From JBHENC01 sp046262295 (lineage in GTDB: Bacteria > Acidobacteriota > Blastocatellia > Pyrinomonadales > Pyrinomonadaceae): a DNA stretch of 64,000 nt. The stretch lies in the NCBI GenBank assembly GCA_046262295.1, contig JBHENC010000011.1, forward strand, positions 62,001 through 126,000. The letters run 5' to 3'. Of the stretch, positions 36,528 to 45,378 are shown piece after piece; the stretch's first letter is position 1, and the number at the start of each line of letters is the position of its first letter. The translations under genes and the position numbers were made by a program. The notes under the pieces are model-generated. The model worked only from the letters and a program-made list of their open reading frames with translations. It searched no databases and was not told where the DNA came from.

Positions 36528-36572
36528 TAAAAAGAGAAACACCCGCAGATTTAAGTATAGCCTGCGAGTGTT
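36528..36572 (-). terminator. Intrinsic terminator of the metzincin gene
   Basis: On the minus strand AACACTCGCAG pairs with CTGCGGGTGTT (one mismatch), followed by CTCTTTTT. It lies just past the stop at 36598. Confidence 0.65.
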
Positions 36573-36597
36573 CTTCTAAATTGCAAGAGGCTAAGAG

Positions 36598-37872
36598 CTA
36601 CGGCGCATGGACGAGAAACACGTCATACGCCCACCTTCCCAAATCGGCATGGTTTGTGCCGTACACCTTCGCGCGATACCGGAAGCTATTGCCATATCTG
36701 TCCGTGCGTCTGGATTCTTTGTAATCGAGCGCAATAGCTTCTATGCCCAGCTCCGGCAAGGTGTGCAACTCACTTGCTTCCGAGCTGCCGTTATGATTCA
36801 TGTCCTGCCACAGACGAAGCGCAGCGAAGATGGCATCTTGAACATCAATCATGCCATCCGCATTTCCGCCCCGTGCCGCCGTGTCATACTCGGCTAACGC
36901 GAGGAAGCCGTTCGGAGTAGCCGATTGAGGCTGCGCTGTGAAATTACCGAATAGCTCCGCGCCATCATCTATCTTTCCATTGCCGTTTCGGTCAAGCGCC
37001 AGCCATGCGTCATCCGCCTCCGGTGTCGTCCACGCGATGCGCCCCGCTCGTCCATCACTATTCAAGTCGAAATTGACGCCCGCTTCTCCATCCGTCAAAG
37101 AGAATCCGTCGCCTGCAAGGTCAAGGATAAGGGGCGAGAGTTGGCACGGTTTATCGGGTGTGTCAACGCACTCGGTTGGATCGCAGTTGCAGGTTCGTGA
37201 GTTCCAGAAGCCTTGCGCCGCTCTGCATTCACTTAGTTCCCAACTGGTTGCTACGCACGGCGGCGGCGGCGGCGGACAGTAAAGACTACCGACAGCTTGA
37301 GTATCACATTCCGTAACGCTGTAAAATCCCGAATAAATGAGCGGCCCCATAATTGAGGTGCGAGCGCCACAAGTAGAGCAATTAGTCAGACCGAACGAAT
37401 GCCCTATCTCGTGCGTCATAGTTTCCCGCAAGGTCGAAAAGTTATTGCTTCCAAAGTAGATAATGAAATAGTGTGTGCCATCTGAAGCCGTCTGCATGAC
37501 TTCAGTAGATTCAGCACCTGACTGATAAACCCAAACTTTGTCGCCTCCACCAAAAGAAGGTCCGTATTGACTTGATATAAATCCTTCAAAGGTTACATTG
37601 GAGCAATTATCTGCTTTATGAGCATTCCACTCCTGAAACGCCTGTTGCATTACTTCTTGCTGGGAGCTATTGAAGTCACTGTCTCTGAAGTAAACTGTTA
37701 CGTGGGCAAATAAATTCCAATTGGCTCTCGGCGGGTCAAAAGAGTAGGGGCCATTGCAAGAGGTTTGGGCTTGTATCTTTGCTCCTAATGCTAGCCAAAA
37801 AATAATTAATGTCGCTAAAATCAAGCAGGTGCCCGCAATGATATGTGGATGTGAGAGATTGTTTTTTTTCAC
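36598..37872 (-). CDS. Secreted metzincin-like zinc protease with EF-hand-like loops
   Basis: The 424-residue protein has a signal peptide (GTCLILATLIIFWLALGAKI), an astacin/matrixin-like domain with THEIGHSFGLTNC (HExxHxxGxxx zinc motif) and TSIMGPL as a Met-turn, then a Cys-rich segment with CPPPPPP, and a C-terminal domain with calcium-binding-type loops DRNGNGKIDDGAELFG and DLNSDGRAGRI. The N-terminal matrixin-like strand-helix pattern is SFDPPRANWNLFAHVTVYF. It is likely an exported protease. Its codons are more AT-rich than the neighbours on either side, which hints at a different history. Confidence 0.8.
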   Translation of the reverse strand: MKKNNLSHPHIIAGTCLILATLIIFWLALGAKIQAQTSCNGPYSFDPPRANWNLFAHVTVYFRDSDFNSSQQEVMQQAFQEWNAHKADNCSNVTFEGFISSQYGPSFGGGDKVWVYQSGAESTEVMQTASDGTHYFIIYFGSNNFSTLRETMTHEIGHSFGLTNCSTCGARTSIMGPLIYSGFYSVTECDTQAVGSLYCPPPPPPCVATSWELSECRAAQGFWNSRTCNCDPTECVDTPDKPCQLSPLILDLAGDGFSLTDGEAGVNFDLNSDGRAGRIAWTTPEADDAWLALDRNGNGKIDDGAELFGNFTAQPQSATPNGFLALAEYDTAARGGNADGMIDVQDAIFAALRLWQDMNHNGSSEASELHTLPELGIEAIALDYKESRRTDRYGNSFRYRAKVYGTNHADLGRWAYDVFLVHAP

Positions 37873-37882
37873 TTGCTTCCTC

Positions 37883-38683
37883 TTATTTAGGTATAACTTG
37901 TGAAGGAGACGTGATGGTTTTGCGCAACCCAGTTAAGAAAGTTGTTTCTGCCATACCTGCATATATTTTGAAATCTCTCCCACCTGCACTGTCTAATGGA
38001 AAGACCTGACCTCCCCGCAACTCATAAGCTGTTAAGATATTTCGGCTCATATCTCTTTGAATAGGCGGATTTATATTAACTTCTTCACGTGGATTGCGGC
38101 CTAGGAAGAATACATACTTCTGCCTGACGCGAGGCACTCCTTGTCCTGCCACAAAGAAGCATACAGTATGCCCAAACGGGGCACGGACTCGACCACCTTG
38201 ACGCTCTGCCTCAAATGAACCGCCAACAGCTAATGGCAGATTGCTATCATTTTTAAGAATTTCATTAATCTGAATTGTAAACTCTGAATAGACGCCAGTC
38301 CTATCTTCAGAGACGTAAGCCTTTGTATCTGCTACCTCCCCAATAATGATAGCAGTGCTCTGAACTGTGGGTAGAGCGGAATCCAATCCCTCCTCCCAGT
38401 CATTAAATACAACTCCTTGCTTACCTGTGAGGAAGGTGCTCACATTAAATCTTGATTTATTGTATTTTTTGTTTTTCTCGTGCCTTTTTACTCTTTCGTC
38501 GGAGTCAGATGGCGCGATGGTTTCATAATCGGCAATTGGGAGTGAATCTTCAATGTTAGCCTCTTGTTGTCTTGCAGGCGACGAACTGCCTTGGTTTTGA
38601 CTGTGTAATGCGGCCACTGCTGTTGCTACTGTGATAGCCAATGCAGCGAAAATGGCTAATATCGCTATCTTATGGATTCGCAT
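37883..38683 (-). CDS. Hypothetical secreted protein
   Basis: The 266-residue protein has a signal peptide (IAILAIFAALAITVATAVA), a low-complexity stretch (QNQGSSSPARQQEAN) and a domain with AIIIGEVADTKAYVSEDRTGVYSEFTIQINEILK and KYVFFLGRN that I recognise only as a recurring type in this phylum. It ends 11 bases before the metzincin gene starts, so the two are probably co-transcribed, the first possibly acting as a partner or inhibitor of the second. No enzyme motif is seen. AT-rich base composition matches its neighbour. Confidence 0.7.
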   Translation of the reverse strand: MRIHKIAILAIFAALAITVATAVAALHSQNQGSSSPARQQEANIEDSLPIADYETIAPSDSDERVKRHEKNKKYNKSRFNVSTFLTGKQGVVFNDWEEGLDSALPTVQSTAIIIGEVADTKAYVSEDRTGVYSEFTIQINEILKNDSNLPLAVGGSFEAERQGGRVRAPFGHTVCFFVAGQGVPRVRQKYVFFLGRNPREEVNINPPIQRDMSRNILTAYELRGGQVFPLDSAGGRDFKIYAGMAETTFLTGLRKTITSPSQVIPK

Positions 38684-39055
38684 ATGAAACTCCTCATAGA
38701 ACTTCTATGTTTAGAAATATTATTATCTCTTGATAAAGAGAATTTGATTAATTGGGTTTTGAGTTTATTAAGTTAACAGGATTGAGACTCTTGCTTAACA
38801 GAAAGAACAGCGACAAGCGCATTTATACGCCTACCTCTGAAGGCTGTCAATACTTATTTTTGTATCCACTCAATTTAACTGCCGTTGCAGATTTACTTAC
38901 ATTTCTTTTGACAGTGAATGGGATTGGCTGGATTGCAGAATAGTTAAAATCTTAATCGGCAAGTCTACTTGTTCAAGCTAGAGGCGTGGGACGCTTATGC
39001 GACTAACTACAATTTCCATAAGACCGGCGGATGGCGTGCGGCATGAAGACGACGC
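38684..39055. other. Intergenic region without a supported gene
   Basis: This 372-bp AT-rich region lies upstream of the hypothetical/metzincin unit. A 63-codon plus-strand frame (38752-38943) has no ribosome site or family signal and is not annotated. The promoter for the minus-strand unit should lie at the left side. No repeat or hairpin of note. Confidence 0.5.
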
Positions 39056-39655
39056 CTACAGCATATCGTTTGACTTGCGCTCGATTGGTCTTTCAACGGT
39101 TGCATCGAAGTGCTGCGTCGCGGCTTCCGAACCCAGATGGCGCGTCGTGCCTTCGGTGACGCTCGGCGGAGGCGCAGCGAAGCCGGTGGTGTTGCGCGGG
39201 GCAAACTCCTTCGCGCGCGTATCGGAAGCAAGCGGCGCGGCAGGCTGCTGGGGAGGCGGCGCGAGTTGCTTCTGTTGTTTGGCGCGCATCAGTTCGGCAA
39301 CGCCGCCGCCGAGCAGGGAGAAGGCCGGAATCAGCATCCAGTACCACCAGACTTTGCCGCTCACGTCATGACCGAAGAGCGCGATGGAAAGGGCGACGAG
39401 GATAAAGCCGATGCCCATAAAGATATGTTTGACTCCCTGATCGGCACGCGGCACGTCGTCCTTTTTCCGGCGACTGTTCAAACCGAAATCCTGCATTTGA
39501 GCCAGCGGCGCAAGCGGCGGCATCGGCAAAAAGCTATTCTTGGCGGCAGGCAATTTTCCGGTCAACGCCTGCGGCACGAGGCCTATGTTTGCGCCGCAGG
39601 TACGGCAAAATTGCGCATCGTCAATATTTTGCGCGGCACACTTTGGACAGTACAT
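39056..39655 (-). CDS. Zinc-ribbon membrane protein
   Basis: The 199-residue protein starts MYCPKCAAQNIDDAQFCRTCG, a double CxxC zinc ribbon, then has two hydrophobic helices (IFMGIGFILVALSIALFGHD and WYWMLIPAFSLLGGGVAEL) and a Pro/Ala-rich tail. It is a common type of small membrane protein with unknown role. It sits 44 bases after the RlmB gene in the same direction. Confidence 0.75.
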   Translation of the reverse strand: MYCPKCAAQNIDDAQFCRTCGANIGLVPQALTGKLPAAKNSFLPMPPLAPLAQMQDFGLNSRRKKDDVPRADQGVKHIFMGIGFILVALSIALFGHDVSGKVWWYWMLIPAFSLLGGGVAELMRAKQQKQLAPPPQQPAAPLASDTRAKEFAPRNTTGFAAPPPSVTEGTTRHLGSEAATQHFDATVERPIERKSNDML

Positions 39656-39699
39656 TCCTTTAACCTCCGAATCGTCTTAACCGCCGAACGGCAGCCGGT

Positions 39700-40641
39700 C
39701 TATGTTTCGACATCCGTCGTTACTTTTTTGTACGCCGTTGGCTCAACGCTTGTTCGCTGGCGCAATGCTTCGTAGAGCATGACGGCGGCGGCGACGGAGA
39801 CGTTGAGCGAATTGATCCGGCCGCGCAAAGGGATACGCACGAGTGCGTCGCAATGCTCGCGCACGAGGCGATGCAGCCCCGCGCCCTCGCCGCCCAGAAC
39901 TATCGCCGACGGAGCGCGCCAATCCCACGCCGTGTAATCCATTTCCGCTTCCGCGCTCGCGCCAATCGTCCAGATGTTTCTTTTCTTTAATTCGTCAATC
40001 AGCCGCGAGAGGTTTGTGACGCGCGCGATGCTCACGTGTTCGAGCGCACCTGCCGCCGCTTTCGCCACCGTCTCCGTCAATCCGGCGGCGCGGCGTTCCG
40101 GCAGAAACAGGCCGTGTGCGCCCGCGCATTCAACTGTGCGGATAATCGCGCCGAGATTGCGCGGGTCTTCGACTCCGTCAAGCAACACGGCGAGCGGCGG
40201 ATCGTCTGTGCCGACTCGCGCCGCAAGCGAATCGAGCAGTTCGGCGGCATCCGTGTAGCGCGCCGCCGCGATAGTGGCGACGACGCCCTGATGATTAACG
40301 TCTCCGGCAAGGCGCGCGAAGTCTGCGCGCATCACACGACGAACGGGAACATTCGCCGCACGCGCCAAATTCAATAATTCGTGTAGCCGGTGTGAGTGTG
40401 CGCCCTCGCTAATCGTGAGTTGCTCTATCGGGCGCGAATTTGCGCGCAAGGCTTCGAGCACCGGCGCGATGCCGTAAAGTTTCGCGCTATCCTGTGGCGT
40501 CTTATCCGATACAAAGTTTTGCGTGGGCGCAGCGATAGAGGCGCTTGATTCGGGGCGCGATTCACGGCGAGGCCGCGCGCTCTCTTTTAATGGTTGCGGC
40601 GATTCACGCCGGAAGCGTTGCCGCGCGTCGTTTCGTTTCAT
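39700..40641 (-). CDS. rlmB: 23S rRNA (guanosine-2'-O-)-methyltransferase RlmB-type
   Basis: The 313-residue protein has a 50-residue basic N-terminal extension, then a substrate-binding domain (LYGIAPVLEAL) and a SPOUT methyltransferase domain with the SpoU motifs: VEDPRNLGAIIRTVE (motif 1), IVLGGEGAGLHRLV (motif 2) and IPLRGRINSLNVSVAAAVML (motif 3). RlmB methylates G2251 in the peptidyl-transferase centre. It follows the zinc-ribbon gene with no gap: the stop of the upstream gene is directly followed by its ATG. Confidence 0.88.
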   Translation of the reverse strand: MKRNDARQRFRRESPQPLKESARPRRESRPESSASIAAPTQNFVSDKTPQDSAKLYGIAPVLEALRANSRPIEQLTISEGAHSHRLHELLNLARAANVPVRRVMRADFARLAGDVNHQGVVATIAAARYTDAAELLDSLAARVGTDDPPLAVLLDGVEDPRNLGAIIRTVECAGAHGLFLPERRAAGLTETVAKAAAGALEHVSIARVTNLSRLIDELKKRNIWTIGASAEAEMDYTAWDWRAPSAIVLGGEGAGLHRLVREHCDALVRIPLRGRINSLNVSVAAAVMLYEALRQRTSVEPTAYKKVTTDVET

Positions 40642-41700
40642 TTATGTAAGACCACGATTGAACATTAGTAGATGATGTTGCAGCCGCGAGTAGAGCGTAA
40701 ACTGTTTCTCATTGTCGCTCGTCACGGCGGCCTCCGTGCTGTACTTGCCCGGTCGTTCACGATGCCAGCCGCGCGCTTCCGTTTGCTGTTCGAGCGGCCA
40801 CACTTCAATTAAAAGAGGCCGCACGCGATAATAGGATTCCGATAATTCGACAGATGTCGCCTTTTTTTGCAGCACGGCGATGAGCGTGCGAAAGTTGTGC
40901 ATCGCCAGTAAATTCTTCTCTTCGCCTAAACATGAAAAATCGAAATTGTTGCTCGTGATGCGCCAATTGTCCCACCGCTCTTGATCCGGCGCAACATAGA
41001 TATCCAGCAACGCTTCGTCCGCACCGAATTCGCGCGCATCAACTATCTCCGGCTCTGCGCCGCTCAAAGGCCGCCGCTCCGCCACTTCGATGCGTCGCAC
41101 GAAAAGCCTTCCGGTGACAAGCAGCGAAACCTGCGTCCACGAAACCTTTTGCTCGCGCCCGCCGCCCGTCGGATAAGCGACGACGGCGTTCTCTGTAAAC
41201 TCAAGGGCACGCAGGCGCAGGGGCGGCCTAGACTCTAAAGCCAGAGCTTCATCGTCAACAATCAGCACCTCGAAGCCGCGCACGGCAGCGAGACGGTCTT
41301 TAATCAAAGTCGCGTCGTCGAGCGTCGCGGTGCGCGCGAGCGGCAAAGGCTCCGTGTTCTCCGCGATGCGTTTTAGCGTTGCGCTTTCAAGGCGAAGCAG
41401 TCGCGCGGCTTCGTCTAGTTCCTCTTCAGATAAAGAAGGGGCGGAAGGCTGTCGTAGCAGAATACAGTTAAAGCCGCGTTCCCACTTTTCGAGCCGCCGG
41501 AGCGCAGGCTGGCGCAACTCTTGGCTTGTTTCGGTTACGGGAAGCCGTGCGGCGCAGTATAAACATTCGGAGCGCGTCGGCGGATTGGCGCGCAGGCACA
41601 CGTCGCAGCGAACCATCTGTTCCGGCGCGAAGCCGCGCGACTCAACTGGCGGCGTATCGTCGTCGCTCAATAAAGGCAGCTCTTCGTCGGCGAAAGCCAC
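40642..41700 (-). CDS. Hypothetical protein with zinc ribbon
   Basis: The 352-residue protein has a CDVC...CLYC zinc ribbon near residue 35, then helices (SEEELDEAARLLRLESATLKRI) and strand-rich parts (LLVTGRLFVRRIEVAERR). The GTG at 41700 is chosen because GGGAGA lies nine bases before it; an in-frame TTG at 41817 is the first possible start but has no ribosome site. Function is unknown. It ends directly at the start of rlmB (TAAATG), suggesting co-transcription. Confidence 0.65.
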   Translation of the reverse strand: MAFADEELPLLSDDDTPPVESRGFAPEQMVRCDVCLRANPPTRSECLYCAARLPVTETSQELRQPALRRLEKWERGFNCILLRQPSAPSLSEEELDEAARLLRLESATLKRIAENTEPLPLARTATLDDATLIKDRLAAVRGFEVLIVDDEALALESRPPLRLRALEFTENAVVAYPTGGGREQKVSWTQVSLLVTGRLFVRRIEVAERRPLSGAEPEIVDAREFGADEALLDIYVAPDQERWDNWRITSNNFDFSCLGEEKNLLAMHNFRTLIAVLQKKATSVELSESYYRVRPLLIEVWPLEQQTEARGWHRERPGKYSTEAAVTSDNEKQFTLYSRLQHHLLMFNRGLT

Positions 41701-41862
41701 TTCGTAATTCTCCCTGCATTTATGATTTGTGTGCGCGAACGGCGCTGCAACATAATCAAGCCGGACAATAATAACCTGTTTACCGGAAAGATATGTTTGA
41801 TTCTTCGCTTCGCGCAAGTTATCTTTGAGTTCCGATTTTGACGGTTACGACAAAGGGCAAGG

Positions 41863-42807
41863 ATGAACAGTTCCTTTACCAAGCGCACACGAAGAGATTT
41901 ACAACATTTTTTCGCGGCGGTTTTAATCGCGGCGTTGACCGTGTGTATAGCCGCGTGCGCCGGAGCGACGCGCCCGCCGGATGCCGCCGGCCCGCGCGCC
42001 AACGAGCCGCCGTATCCGGTGCTGCTCGTCGCCAACGAAGACCGCACGACGGCCTCGCTTGCGGCGTGGTCTGCTCTGACCAAAGCGCAGAACATCCCGG
42101 ACGCGCCCGCGCCCGAATTTGATCCTGTGACGGGCGCGATTCGTAGTCTTCCAGTGCTTCCAAACGGCGCGGCGTTGTACTTGCCGAAGATCGGCGCGCA
42201 GCCGCCCATGACGGAAGAAGAGACGCGCGAATCCCTGCGCCGCTTTATCGTAAATGAAAGCAGACTGATCGGCGCAGAGCCGCAGCAGCTATCGCTTGTC
42301 GCACGCACGGAGACGCCCGCCAACATCAAAACGGCGCGCTACGAGCAACGCCCGTTTCGCTATGCTTTGCGCGGCGGCTTCGGCATGCTGCAAATTGATT
42401 TCGCACCCGACGGGCGCTTGCTTCAACTTTCGAGCACCTGCATCCCGGAAGCGGAAAGCCTGCAACGCTCCGGCACAGGCGTTCGGCCTCGCTATACCGC
42501 CGAAGAAGTCATCAAGCGTCTCGTCGGGCGCAGCTTCGCTCTCACAGGCAACACGACTGAGGCGAAGACGAGTGCGAACGTCAACACAAATCAAAACACG
42601 GCGGTCGCGCCGGAAGTAACTATCTTGGCAGGCGATCAAATCAGCATACGCGAGCTTGTCGTTTATCCGCGCAGGCGCTTGGCTGATCCGGCGGTGATTG
42701 AATTTCATCTCGCATGGGAAATTGCACTGGCGCACGGAACGCAAAACTATACGGTGTATCTCGACGCGGTGACGGACGAATTTCTCGGCGCAACGCCGGG
42801 CGTGTGA
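41863..42807 (+). CDS. Lipoprotein with peptidase-propeptide-like domain
   Basis: The 314-residue protein has a lipoprotein signal (AVLIAALTVCIAACAG, lipobox IAAC) and Ala/Pro-rich linker. The central part (LYLPKIGAQPPMTEEETRESLRRFIVNESRLI) and the C-terminal EFHLAWEIALAHGTQNYTVYLDAVTDEFLGA are like the PepSY/FTP propeptide pattern, where the end repeats a 'W.v.v......y.yyvDA.tG.vl' motif. It has no catalytic site. It is divergent to the upstream gene, sharing a very short intergenic region. Confidence 0.65.
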   Translation: MNSSFTKRTRRDLQHFFAAVLIAALTVCIAACAGATRPPDAAGPRANEPPYPVLLVANEDRTTASLAAWSALTKAQNIPDAPAPEFDPVTGAIRSLPVLPNGAALYLPKIGAQPPMTEEETRESLRRFIVNESRLIGAEPQQLSLVARTETPANIKTARYEQRPFRYALRGGFGMLQIDFAPDGRLLQLSSTCIPEAESLQRSGTGVRPRYTAEEVIKRLVGRSFALTGNTTEAKTSANVNTNQNTAVAPEVTILAGDQISIRELVVYPRRRLADPAVIEFHLAWEIALAHGTQNYTVYLDAVTDEFLGATPGV

Positions 42808-42877
42808 GTTTCAAGTAGAATATTGTTGAAAGTCTGCACGTCTGAAGAAGAGACTAACTTGAAGGAGACGAGAGACA

Positions 42878-43051
42878 ATGGCAACCAAAAAACCGCATAA
42901 GGATCGAAGCGATATGACGGTCGGCACACTGGAAAAGAAGCATGGCCTGCCGCCCGGCACAGTTAGAAACCCTGACGGCAGAGACACCCGCAGCGATAAA
43001 AAAGTGGGAACGATTCGCAAGCAGGCGATGAAGAAGGGCGGCAAGAAGTGA
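42878..43051 (+). CDS. Small basic protein
   Basis: This 57-residue protein is rich in Lys, Arg, Gly and Asp (HKDRSDMTVGTLEKKHGL, then a GGKK end). GAAGGAGA lies about nine bases before the ATG. Its stop overlaps the GTG start of the next gene (GTGA), which supports both being real. It is too small for many gene finders. Lys-Arg composition suggests nucleic-acid binding but no family is recognised. Confidence 0.65.
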   Translation: MATKKPHKDRSDMTVGTLEKKHGLPPGTVRNPDGRDTRSDKKVGTIRKQAMKKGGKK

Positions 43052-43233
43052 CGCCGAAACTAATGCGGCTAATCGGCATCTTCTTTTTTGTGGATGCCGC
43101 CATCATCGCCGTTCTGAATCTGAAGCGAGTCGCTAATCTTGGATTGCCCTGGCTGTCAACTTTATTCTTGCTCATCGGGCTTATTTTTGTCGTGATAGCC
43201 AGAAGGCAAAGCGACCGTGCCAATCGAATGTAG
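43048..43233 (+). CDS. Small two-helix membrane protein
   Basis: The 61-residue protein begins at a GTG that overlaps the stop of the small basic protein. Two hydrophobic segments, LIGIFFFVDAAIIAVLNL and TLFLLIGLIFVVIA, form a helical hairpin, with a basic end ARRQSDRANRM. No function is known. Confidence 0.65.
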   Translation: MTPKLMRLIGIFFFVDAAIIAVLNLKRVANLGLPWLSTLFLLIGLIFVVIARRQSDRANRM

Positions 43234-43325
43234 AGGCGTGCGGCGAAGCGAGGCGACGCAGGAAACCTGTCGTCGGTGAGTTGTCTACGGTCTCATCGAA
43301 GGCCGCGAAAAAAGTGAGGTAAGGA

Positions 43326-43727
43326 ATGATTGATCCATCTTCAGCAAAAGACGCCGCAATGCACCTGCCGGAATCCAGCTATCCGCGATGCTTGCATTGC
43401 AATAAACGTGTGGCGGCTTTAACCGTCTCGCCCCATCCGAATCATGCGGGTAAAGTGATAATCGAATATCAATGTCACGGCGAGAGCGTAAGTCAGGAAA
43501 TGGCCTCGTCGGTCTTGGCGAGCGAGCAGGGCTTGGCGTCGTACACGGCCTTTAATGCTTACACCAGCGGACTAATGCCCGTGCATTCTTCGGAGCACAC
43601 GGACGCCGACGCACGAAAGCACGGCACGCTCGAATCTCAGACGAAGACCACGCGCAAGCTCCCTGAAGATTTCAAGCGGGCGGTTGACGAAAAGCTGGAG
43701 AGCGAAACGCGAGAAGACAAGCAGTGA
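43326..43727 (+). CDS. Hypothetical protein with CxxC motif
   Basis: The 133-residue protein has CLHCNKRV near residue 22 and a later QCHGE, which could be a partial zinc site. The second half is polar and charged (HTDADARKHGTLESQTKTT). It follows the two small proteins, 92 bases downstream. I do not recognise the family. Confidence 0.55.
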   Translation: MIDPSSAKDAAMHLPESSYPRCLHCNKRVAALTVSPHPNHAGKVIIEYQCHGESVSQEMASSVLASEQGLASYTAFNAYTSGLMPVHSSEHTDADARKHGTLESQTKTTRKLPEDFKRAVDEKLESETREDKQ

Positions 43728-43937
43728 CGGATTGAAGATTATTCGCTCGGGCGATTCGACAGCCTTGCTTTCAAGCTCATCCTTACCGGCTTACTCGTAA
43801 CTGCTCACGGGCAACCGTCCCGCTCCGGCATTTTCGTAAACTTATGATGCGCGGCTCTTTCACCTTGACCAATAGCCGCTGTCAGCGCATCCTACTGAAC
43901 GTATATTTATAAACTTAATCGGGGTCTTTGAATCAGC

Positions 43938-44687
43938 ATGAATTTTGATCCGACGAATAACATTTCGTGGCAATTCGGCCATCGCGGAAGGGTCGCGGTT
44001 TTCATTGACGGCAATAATCTTTTTCACGCAGCGCGTTTTCACAACATAGATATAGATTACAACAAGCTGCTGCGCGTCTTGCTGGGCGATGGCCGTCTTC
44101 TCAGAGCTTTCTTTTACACGGGCGTTGATGTGGGCGCAGAACGGCAGCAAGGTTTCCTGCTGTGGATGCGTCGCAACGGTTTTCGCGTCGTGCAGAAAGA
44201 GCTTAAAACTTTTTACGACGGCACGCGCAAAGCTAATCTCGACGTTGAAATCGCCGTTGATATGCTCAGCCTCGCCGGGCGCTACGATACGGCGGTGCTC
44301 GTTTCCGGCGATGAAGATTTCGTTTACGCCGTTAACGCGGTTGCCTACAAAGGCTGTCGCGTCGAACTCGCGGGCTTTCGTTCAAACACCGCGCCGAAGT
44401 TGATTGACGTGGCAGACTATTTTATTGACCTCGGCGACATCGCCGATAAGGTGCGTAAAGATTTTACGCACGGCGTGCCGCGTTATGATGAGCGCGATCT
44501 GCATGATGTCGTGCCGGACGTGCCCGCAGAATTTCTGCCGCCGCATACGCACACGGCTGCGGACGGCAAAGAAAACGGCTTTCACAATCCGCCCGTCGCC
44601 TCGATCATCGAAACGCACTTGGACGATGACGAAGCGGAAGCCTTCGATCAAGCCAGCGAATTCATACGTGTGGTGGACGAGCATTAA
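43938..44687 (+). CDS. NYN domain (PIN-like) RNase-type protein
   Basis: The 249-residue protein is a NYN/LabA-like nuclease: RVAVFIDGNNLFHAARFHN (motif with the first Asp and Asn), KANLDVEIAVDMLSLA, and VLVSGDEDFVYAVN with the later acidic residues. These form a PIN-like metal site, likely for RNA cleavage. The last 70 residues are acidic and unstructured (ETHLDDDEAEAFDQA). It stands alone with 200 bp on the left; the 65-bp right gap leads to the DUF2203 gene. Confidence 0.85.
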   Translation: MNFDPTNNISWQFGHRGRVAVFIDGNNLFHAARFHNIDIDYNKLLRVLLGDGRLLRAFFYTGVDVGAERQQGFLLWMRRNGFRVVQKELKTFYDGTRKANLDVEIAVDMLSLAGRYDTAVLVSGDEDFVYAVNAVAYKGCRVELAGFRSNTAPKLIDVADYFIDLGDIADKVRKDFTHGVPRYDERDLHDVVPDVPAEFLPPHTHTAADGKENGFHNPPVASIIETHLDDDEAEAFDQASEFIRVVDEH

Positions 44688-44751
44688 ACGTCGCACGACG
44701 AAGGCCGGACGGCGAAGGTTTAGTGGACGGCAAGATATTTACCAGAGAGAC

Positions 44752-45132
44752 ATGAAACTCTTCAGTATTGAGGAAGCAAACGCGGTATTGCCGGTCGTGC
44801 GCCGGGTGGTCTTAACCATCCAGCGCGAGCACCTACGTTTGCAATCCTTTCAAGCCGCCGCACGCGAAGCGGCGGAAGCGGCGGAACGCGGCGGCGGCGG
44901 CGGAATGCGCGGCGGCGGCGTTTATGTTCGGACACTCGTCAAGATGGCGGCACAGACCAGCGAATTGGAATCAATCGGCGTGCAGATTAAAGACTACGCG
45001 CGCGGCCTGATAGATTTTCCGAGCCTGCGCGACGGACGCATCGTCTTGCTCTGCTGGCAGCTGGGCGAAGGCGAGCGGATCGAATGGTGGCACGACGTTG
45101 AAGCGGGCTTCGCCGGACGCCAACCTCTTTAA
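44752..45132 (+). CDS. DUF2203 family protein
   Basis: The 126-residue protein has the DUF2203 signature: FSIEEANAVLPVVRRVV at the start, GVQIKDYARGLIDFPSLRDG, and ending CWQLGEGERIEWWHDVEAGFAGR, with the usual 'WH....GfaGR.p'. A poly-Gly stretch (GGGGGMRGGG) interrupts the helical middle. The ATG at 44752 is chosen because it opens the family region. Function unknown. Confidence 0.85.
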   Translation: MKLFSIEEANAVLPVVRRVVLTIQREHLRLQSFQAAAREAAEAAERGGGGGMRGGGVYVRTLVKMAAQTSELESIGVQIKDYARGLIDFPSLRDGRIVLLCWQLGEGERIEWWHDVEAGFAGRQPL

Positions 45133-45378
45133 GCTTAAGAAAAGACTAAAATTCAAACTCCATAAGCCCTTCGCATTCTCTTCTTCCTCAAACTTACTGC
45201 CTCTATCTAGTAGTTACTCCGGCGACAAGTACAGCGGCTTGTGTATTTTCCCATTGACGACTTAAAGTGCCTTCTGATAGTATCCGCCGCGACTCCATAA
45301 CGGGCATGGGTTTAGCAGCGACAAACCCGTCGTCCCGGAAATCAATTTCGCATAACTTTTGTCGGAGGCCCCTTCGCT

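Noticed and set aside
38752..38943. 63-codon plus-strand frame
   Set aside because: No ribosome site, no neighbour support, no recognisable domain.
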